DNA of 64,000 nucleotides from JAWPMT01 sp965215825 (GTDB lineage Bacteria; Bacteroidota; Bacteroidia; Cytophagales; Cyclobacteriaceae), in assembly GCA_965215825.1 (NCBI GenBank), contig CBDCEM010000003.1:3844001-3908000 (forward strand), given 5' to 3'. Numbering within the stretch: the first letter of the stretch is position 1; each line of letters starts with the position of its first letter. Under the pieces are notes generated by a model that was not told where the DNA came from, did no database searches, and saw only the letters and a program-made list of their open reading frames with translations. Shown here piece after piece: positions 59,389-64,000 of the stretch. The position numbers were made by a program, and so were the translations under genes.

Positions 59389-59691
59389 GTGAAAGCCATT
59401 TCATTCATACTGTCATTTCTATTACTAGGGATTGTGCTATCTCCTTGTGCCGACGATCCTTCCTCCAGGGTATTGGCATCGATAGAAACGAATGACTTTA
59501 CTAACCACCAGGACCACTATGATGAGTGCTCGCCATTTTGCACATGCCACTGTTGTCACTCTCATATGACCCAACAGTGCGCATTATGTCTGGGTATGAT
59601 TACGGCTTTCAGTAACATTCCATCAGAGCAACCCTTCCCCTTCCTATCCCGGATTTCTTTTTCCATTTGGGATCCCCCACCATTCGGTTGA
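59389..59691 (+). CDS. DUF6660-like small Cys/His-rich protein
   Basis: 100 residues from GTG 59389. One leader or membrane helix (AISFILSFLLLGIVLSPCAD) is followed by a cluster of Cys and His (HQDHYDECSPFCTCHCCHSH) and further Cys (QCALCLG) that look metal-binding. Small proteins of this kind sit directly upstream of TonB receptors for metals in Bacteroidota. It is 53 bp before the receptor gene and behind the 7-1-7 palindrome. Role in metal capture is inferred. Confidence 0.7.
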   Translation: MKAISFILSFLLLGIVLSPCADDPSSRVLASIETNDFTNHQDHYDECSPFCTCHCCHSHMTQQCALCLGMITAFSNIPSEQPFPFLSRISFSIWDPPPFG

Positions 59692-59744
59692 TCAAATCTG
59701 ATAACCCAACCCCTCAATTCATCAAGATTTAGAAATTCATAACA

Positions 59745-61895
59745 ATGAAGAACTTATTGCTATGGCTCACTTTCTTAACAGGAACGTTGGCCCAGGCTCA
59801 AAATACATTTGTTGCACGCATCATTGATGCAGAAGAAAACGAGCCTCTTTTTGGGGCAACAGTGAAAATAGGTCCCTCAAATGGAGCCGTAGCAGACCTT
59901 AACGGACATGTTGAAATTACGAATATCCCGGCCGACACCATTCTGGTTTCAGTTTCCTTCGTTGGATATAAATCTTTCGAATTCACCTACATTTTTCCAA
60001 TCGACGGAATACAGACAATCACACTGACACAAGGTGAAGAGCTGGAAAAGGTCATTATTACTTCTACAAGGAGCAGCCGCACCATCGATGATATCCCCAC
60101 ACGCATTGAAGCTATCGGTACCGAAGAATTAGAAGAGAAGGCTATCATGAAGTCTTCCAATATCGCTATGATCCTACGCGAGAGCACTGGAATACAAATG
60201 CAGCAGACATCAGCCAGTTCCGCCAATCAAAGCATCCGAATACAAGGTTTGGATGGCCGATACACCCAGATTCTGAAAGACGGCTTTCCTCTATTCGGAG
60301 GGTTCTCCGGCGGACTGAGTATCATGCAGATACCTCCGCTCGATTTAAGACAGGTCGAAGTAATCAAAGGCAGCAACTCCACACTTTTTGGAGGCGGGGC
60401 AATTGCAGGGCTGATCAACTTGGTGACTTACACCCCACAGGAGGACCGCAAGCTTAGACTCATGATAGATCAAACACAGGCACAAGGCACTACCTTCAAT
60501 GGTTTCTATGCGGAACGTTTCAATAAATTTGGCATGACTTTCTATGCATCCGCCAGCCGTCAGGAAGCGTATGATCCCGATAGAGACGACTTTAGCGATA
60601 TCCCACGGATCAGAAGTCTGACCCTCAATCCTTCCATATTCTACTATCTCGCAGAGAATTCAAGTCTGCGATTGACCTTAAATAGCACGTTTGAAAATCG
60701 ATTGGGAGGAGATATGCAGGTCATCGAAGAAAACCCAAATGGCATCCATCAATTCGCGGAAGAAAATCAATCAGACCGATTGTCATATCAGCTAACCTAT
60801 CAAAACCAAATCAACGACAACAGGTCTTTGAAGGTCAAGAATAGCCTCACCTATTTCGAAAGAGAAATCGCTGAACCCGGGTTTCAATTCATGGGCAAAC
60901 AGTGGTCGTCCTTCAGTGAAGTGACCTACAATTATGGTTCTGAAAAATCTAGTTGGATTTCAGGATTGAATCTCTATTCGGACAAGTTTGAAGAAACGCC
61001 ATTTGATTCATTGGATAGGGACTACAGTTACACAACATTCGGAGGTTTCACGCAAAACACCATCGACCTGACCACTCAGATCGTTCTGGAAAGTGGATTG
61101 CGATTTGACTATGACCTGGACCATGGATTTTTTGCCCTTCCAAGACTTTCGGTACTTGCACAACTCAACAACGACTGGTCCGCCCGCTTTGGTGGCGGCT
61201 TAGGATACAAACTCCCTACGATTTTCACGGAAGAGGCTGAAAACCTAACCTACCAGGGAATCCTACCCATCAACCGTAGTACCAATGCGGAGCGATCCAT
61301 AGGTGGCAATCTGGATGTGAATTATCAAACATTACTGGGTAATGAATGGACCCTAACGATCAATCAGCTTTTTTTCTACACCCGTCTCAGTAATGCTTTG
61401 GTGTTAAGAGAGAATCAGGCTGTACTGTTTTTTTACGAGAACGCTGATGGACCCGTATCAAGCCAGGGAATAGAAACCAATATCAAGTTGGGTTATGGCG
61501 ATTTCAAACTATTCGCCAATTACGCCTTGATCGATACCCGACTAAAATACGACAACATGAATCAGCAAAAACCACTGACACCTAAACATAATTTAGGTTC
61601 CGTATTGATGTATGAACTAGAAGAGAAGTGGAGGATTGGTTATGAAGCTTATTACACGGGCAGGCAACTTAGAAATGACCGTACCGAAACTGACGACTAC
61701 TGGACCATGGGGTTCATGGTTATGCATAAAATCAACGACCTGAGCTTATACATCAACTTTGAGAATTTCAGCGATACCCGTCAACATCGATTGGAAAACT
61801 TTCAGGTGGACACCCATTTCAAACCTGACTTTCCTGAAATATGGGCCCCCACGGACGGACGGATTATCAATGCAGGATTCATCTTAGAACTCTAA
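59745..61895 (+). CDS. TonB-dependent receptor, probable metal uptake
   Basis: 716 residues: signal peptide (MKNLLLWLTFLTGTLAQAQ), carboxypeptidase-regulatory-like domain (about 22-105, ARIIDAEENEPLFGATVKIG), plug (about 115-225, IRIQGLDGRYTQILKDGFPL, LRQVEVIKGSNSTLFGGGAI), 22-strand-type barrel ending with INAGFILEL. The plug and size match siderophore/metal receptors rather than SusC. Placement behind a Fur-family gene, its palindrome and a Cys/His-rich peptide points to zinc or another metal complex as cargo. The next gene starts 3 bp after its stop. Confidence 0.93.
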   Translation: MKNLLLWLTFLTGTLAQAQNTFVARIIDAEENEPLFGATVKIGPSNGAVADLNGHVEITNIPADTILVSVSFVGYKSFEFTYIFPIDGIQTITLTQGEELEKVIITSTRSSRTIDDIPTRIEAIGTEELEEKAIMKSSNIAMILRESTGIQMQQTSASSANQSIRIQGLDGRYTQILKDGFPLFGGFSGGLSIMQIPPLDLRQVEVIKGSNSTLFGGGAIAGLINLVTYTPQEDRKLRLMIDQTQAQGTTFNGFYAERFNKFGMTFYASASRQEAYDPDRDDFSDIPRIRSLTLNPSIFYYLAENSSLRLTLNSTFENRLGGDMQVIEENPNGIHQFAEENQSDRLSYQLTYQNQINDNRSLKVKNSLTYFEREIAEPGFQFMGKQWSSFSEVTYNYGSEKSSWISGLNLYSDKFEETPFDSLDRDYSYTTFGGFTQNTIDLTTQIVLESGLRFDYDLDHGFFALPRLSVLAQLNNDWSARFGGGLGYKLPTIFTEEAENLTYQGILPINRSTNAERSIGGNLDVNYQTLLGNEWTLTINQLFFYTRLSNALVLRENQAVLFFYENADGPVSSQGIETNIKLGYGDFKLFANYALIDTRLKYDNMNQQKPLTPKHNLGSVLMYELEEKWRIGYEAYYTGRQLRNDRTETDDYWTMGFMVMHKINDLSLYINFENFSDTRQHRLENFQVDTHFKPDFPEIWAPTDGRIINAGFILEL

Positions 61896-61898
61896 ATC

Positions 61899-62498
61899 AT
61901 GGAATTTTACAAAATATTTCTACCTATCGCCTCGATGCTTTATTTGTTATTGGTATTTGTACTGAGGTCATTCATTCTTTGGAAACAAACAGGGGTCAAT
62001 CCTTTTGTTTTCGGAAATTCAGAGAAGGCACACGACTACATTGGCCGAGTGTACAAAGTGATGATTTTTGGTACCTGGATCTCGATCATACTATTCTCCT
62101 TTTTCCCCAACTTATATAGGTATCTTCTGCCTATTCACTACCTGGAGTTTAGTGAACTGCGACTAGCAGGATCAGTGTTTTTCTTCATTTCGTTTCTTTG
62201 GACAAGTGTCGGTCAATATCAAATGTCCGGATCATGGAGAATTGGTATTGACTATGAAGAAAAGACAGAACTGGTCAGTCGCGGCCTTTTCAGGTATTCC
62301 AGAAATCCCATTTTCCTCGGCGTATTAATTTCCTATCTAAGTACATTTCTCATTATTCCAAATGCACTTAGCTTCACCATAATGACAGTAACTTTTGTTA
62401 CTATTCAAACACAGGTCCGATTAGAGGAAGAATATCTTGATTCGGTTCAGGGGCAGAGATATGCTGATTATAAGTCACGCGTAAGGAGGTGGATCTGA
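61899..62498 (+). CDS. Isoprenylcysteine methyltransferase-like membrane protein
   Basis: 199 residues with about five membrane helices. The C-terminal half has the ICMT/PEMT signature: LVSRGLFRYSRNPIFLGVLI and the EEEYLDSVQGQRYADYKSRV tail, where AdoMet binds in this family. It would methylate a lipid or small hydrophobic substrate at the inner membrane. It is translationally coupled to the TonB receptor (3-bp gap), so a role tied to metal or metallophore handling is possible but unproven. Confidence 0.85.
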   Translation: MEFYKIFLPIASMLYLLLVFVLRSFILWKQTGVNPFVFGNSEKAHDYIGRVYKVMIFGTWISIILFSFFPNLYRYLLPIHYLEFSELRLAGSVFFFISFLWTSVGQYQMSGSWRIGIDYEEKTELVSRGLFRYSRNPIFLGVLISYLSTFLIIPNALSFTIMTVTFVTIQTQVRLEEEYLDSVQGQRYADYKSRVRRWI

Positions 62499-62599
62499 AA
62501 ACACATTCGTACTTCCGTTTCTCAACATATGTAAATTGAAAAGCAAGTACCTCTTGGTTTCTTTGCATTTACACAGCGAAAGCCCAAACACTTTGATTC

Positions 62600-63022
62600 A
62601 TGATAGAGATCAGCAATCATCATTCCGAAATTTCAGATAGCGAATTTGAGATGGCATTTCAAAAATGTCAGGTTCCTCCTGCGGCATTTAGTCACGAAGC
62701 CCACTTACGACTTGCATGGATCCATATTACAAAATATGGTTTAACAACAGCAGAAGTAAATATTCAGGCTCAGTTAGAACGATTTGTAAACCACGTGGGC
62801 GCCAATGACAAATACAACAAGACGCTTACCGTTTCCTCAATTCGGATGATTGGCCATTTTATTCAACAATCAAAGACAGAAAATTTCATTGACTTCATTC
62901 TTGAATTTCCTCAGCTGAAAAATGAATTCCGAGCCTTGATAGCAAGTCATTACAGTTTTGATGTATTCAATTCGAGGATTGCCAAAGAAGAATTTATAGC
63001 TCCGGATTTGTCACCATTTTAA
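62600..63022 (+). CDS. Conserved hypothetical cytoplasmic protein
   Basis: 140 residues, no leader, mostly helical. The stretch FSHEAHLRLAWIHITKYG resembles a small uncharacterised family with an F-x-H-x-x-H-L-R-L-A-W motif; the two His might bind metal. Further blocks are LTVSSIRMIGHFIQQS and DFILEFPQLKNEFRALIASH. Name and function are unknown. It stands alone, 101 bp after the methyltransferase-like gene. Confidence 0.65.
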   Translation: MIEISNHHSEISDSEFEMAFQKCQVPPAAFSHEAHLRLAWIHITKYGLTTAEVNIQAQLERFVNHVGANDKYNKTLTVSSIRMIGHFIQQSKTENFIDFILEFPQLKNEFRALIASHYSFDVFNSRIAKEEFIAPDLSPF

Positions 63023-63114
63023 GGCGCAAGAGAAGGTTTAATCAAAAATTAAAAGACAAGCCGTAGAATGAGGCTATAAGCAGTCAAGGTTGTTTAAAAT
63101 AATAAAACCGACCC

Positions 63115-64000
63115 ATGCGACACCTGGCTGCCCTTATTTTCACCGTTCTTCTCATTTCATCCTGTGGCTCCGAAGAGGAACCGCCACTCGTGTTGACCTC
63201 TATCCGAATCACGCCCCCTGAAAGCACGAGACTAGATGCGGTTACTGCTGAACAAGCAGTTTTGCAAGTAGAAGGATTTGATCAAAATAACCAATCTTTT
63301 GAGATCACCTCTGAGATTACCTGGTCGGTAGAAAACGATCATGCAACGATTACACAAGAGGGTGTTCTGACTGCCAGTTCTGCCGGTACAGCTCTTGTCG
63401 TGGCACAGGTAATGGAACTCCGGGCGGAAGCTCAAATCTCAATCTGGGACAGTTCGGCGCCCAGAACCGAAATCTATGTAAGTGATGTCGGAAACAATCG
63501 CAATGGTCCACATAGAATTTGGCGATTTGATGAGAACGGGAATCATCCCGAAGTTTATATTTCTTCCGCACTGTCCAGGCCCCAGGACATGATCTTTCTG
63601 GAAGAACAGCAAATCGTGCTTGTGTCCAACCTGGGGGGTAATAACATCAATAAATACAACATCGAAACAGGCGAGTTTGTTGGAGCATTTGCATCCAATC
63701 TTGCAGGACCTACCCGAATAAACATTGGCCCAGACAGGCTCATTTATGCTATTCAGTGGAATGGCGGGCCGGTAAAGAGGTATCAACAAGATGGAGAGTA
63801 CGTTGACGATTTCACCTCCTCATCTATTGATGACGCCATTGGGATGGCATGGGATTCTGGACGTAATCTTTATGTCGCCTCCTTCAACGAAAATGGTAAT
63901 GGGTTTGTATTGCAATTCGATCAAGAGGGTGATCTCACTGGCACTTTTATTAATAATAACCTGGTAGGCCCTACAGATATTTGGTTCGATGGTTCTGACT
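63115..64000 (+). CDS. Beta-propeller lipoprotein with Ig-like domain, 3' end outside window
   Basis: ATG 63115 opens a frame that runs to the end of the window without a stop (295 codons visible). Lipoprotein leader MRHLAALIFTVLLISSCGSE. Residues about 27-115 look like a bacterial Ig (Big_2) domain (TSIRITPPESTRLDAVTAEQ, WSVENDHATITQEGVLTASS). From about 120 propeller blades begin: TEIYVSDVGNNRNGPHRIWR, LSRPQDMIFLEE, LAGPTRINIGPDRLIYAIQW, AIGMAWDSGRNLYVASF. This is an NHL/SMP-30-like propeller on the cell surface; ligand unknown. Confidence 0.8.
   Translation, partial: MRHLAALIFTVLLISSCGSEEEPPLVLTSIRITPPESTRLDAVTAEQAVLQVEGFDQNNQSFEITSEITWSVENDHATITQEGVLTASSAGTALVVAQVMELRAEAQISIWDSSAPRTEIYVSDVGNNRNGPHRIWRFDENGNHPEVYISSALSRPQDMIFLEEQQIVLVSNLGGNNINKYNIETGEFVGAFASNLAGPTRINIGPDRLIYAIQWNGGPVKRYQQDGEYVDDFTSSSIDDAIGMAWDSGRNLYVASFNENGNGFVLQFDQEGDLTGTFINNNLVGPTDIWFDGSD

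Noticed and set aside
61841..62119. 92-residue plus-strand frame over the TonB receptor end
   Set aside because: Out-of-frame overlap of two clear genes, the receptor and the methyltransferase-like protein.
1..64000. CRISPR arrays, tRNA, rRNA, insertion sequences or prophage genes
   Set aside because: I looked for regularly spaced repeats, cloverleaf-like stretches, transposase or integrase motifs and found none I could support.

Overview
The window reads as chromosomal DNA of a free-living, probably marine, Bacteroidota of the Cytophagales type. The grounds are SusC/SusD pairs, a TAnnTTTG-like promoter, many lipoproteins, an ECF sigma factor of Bacteroidota style, FG-GAP/UnbV proteins, and moderate G+C with weak Shine-Dalgarno signals. 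I saw no rRNA, tRNA, CRISPR array, phage or insertion sequence. Both ends cut through genes: a coiled-coil lipoprotein on the left and a beta-propeller lipoprotein on the right.

Region 1 (0.4-27.5 kb) is a polysaccharide utilisation locus for mannose-rich glycans, built as two divergent operons around a DeoR-type regulator. Leftward run susC, susD, an MFS sugar permease, a GH92 alpha-mannosidase, a GH2 beta-mannosidase without signal peptide, a sodium:solute symporter, a second GH92 and a ROK sugar kinase. Rightward run the regulator, a third and divergent GH92, an FG-GAP/ASPIC protein, a CBM9-like protein, a GHL10-like putative glycosidase and a two-domain mannose-6-phosphate-isomerase-like protein. 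Inferred flow: secreted GH92 enzymes release mannose, transporters import mannose and a beta-mannosyl disaccharide, GH2 splits the latter, ROK phosphorylates the sugar, and the isomerase-like protein would lead into glycolysis. The 336-bp divergent promoter region holds an 18-bp perfect palindrome.

Region 2 (27.5-34 kb) is mixed accessory DNA: a YD-repeat-like secreted protein, a LuxR-type membrane regulator broken by a 1-nt frameshift, a ParE-type toxin with an overlapping 59-residue antitoxin, and a 1154-residue fusion of VIT, vWA-like, carboxypeptidase-regulatory, TonB-plug, TPR and DUF2135-like domains.

Region 3 (34-39 kb) is the most intriguing. It holds a signal-peptide TPR-CHAT caspase-like protein with a C-terminal membrane anchor, a small secreted protein separated from it by a strong terminator hairpin, a divergent ECF sigma factor whose 5' end lies in another frame, and a membrane TPR protein placed like an anti-sigma factor. 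I propose a membrane-spanning, protease-controlled sigma-factor circuit.

Region 4 (39-54 kb) has asnB (AT-rich promoter, good terminator). It then has a leftward operon of genes best known from Planctomycetes (PSCyt1/PSCyt2/PSD1, DUF1501, a Tat-exported NHL propeller, a discoidin-like protein, a DUF2231-cytochrome protein). This operon is preceded by a one-component transmembrane regulator and three GGGTTACAAG-type repeats beside a promoter-like element. A histidine phosphatase and a DUF3179-type lipoprotein follow.

Region 5 (54-64 kb) has a large BNR/sortilin-like propeller, an exported HIT protein, a VOC-like lipoprotein, and a metal-homeostasis cluster (Fur-family regulator, 7-1-7 operator, DUF6660-like Cys-rich peptide, TonB receptor, isoprenylcysteine-methyltransferase-like protein). 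A small conserved protein and the truncated propeller lipoprotein close the window.
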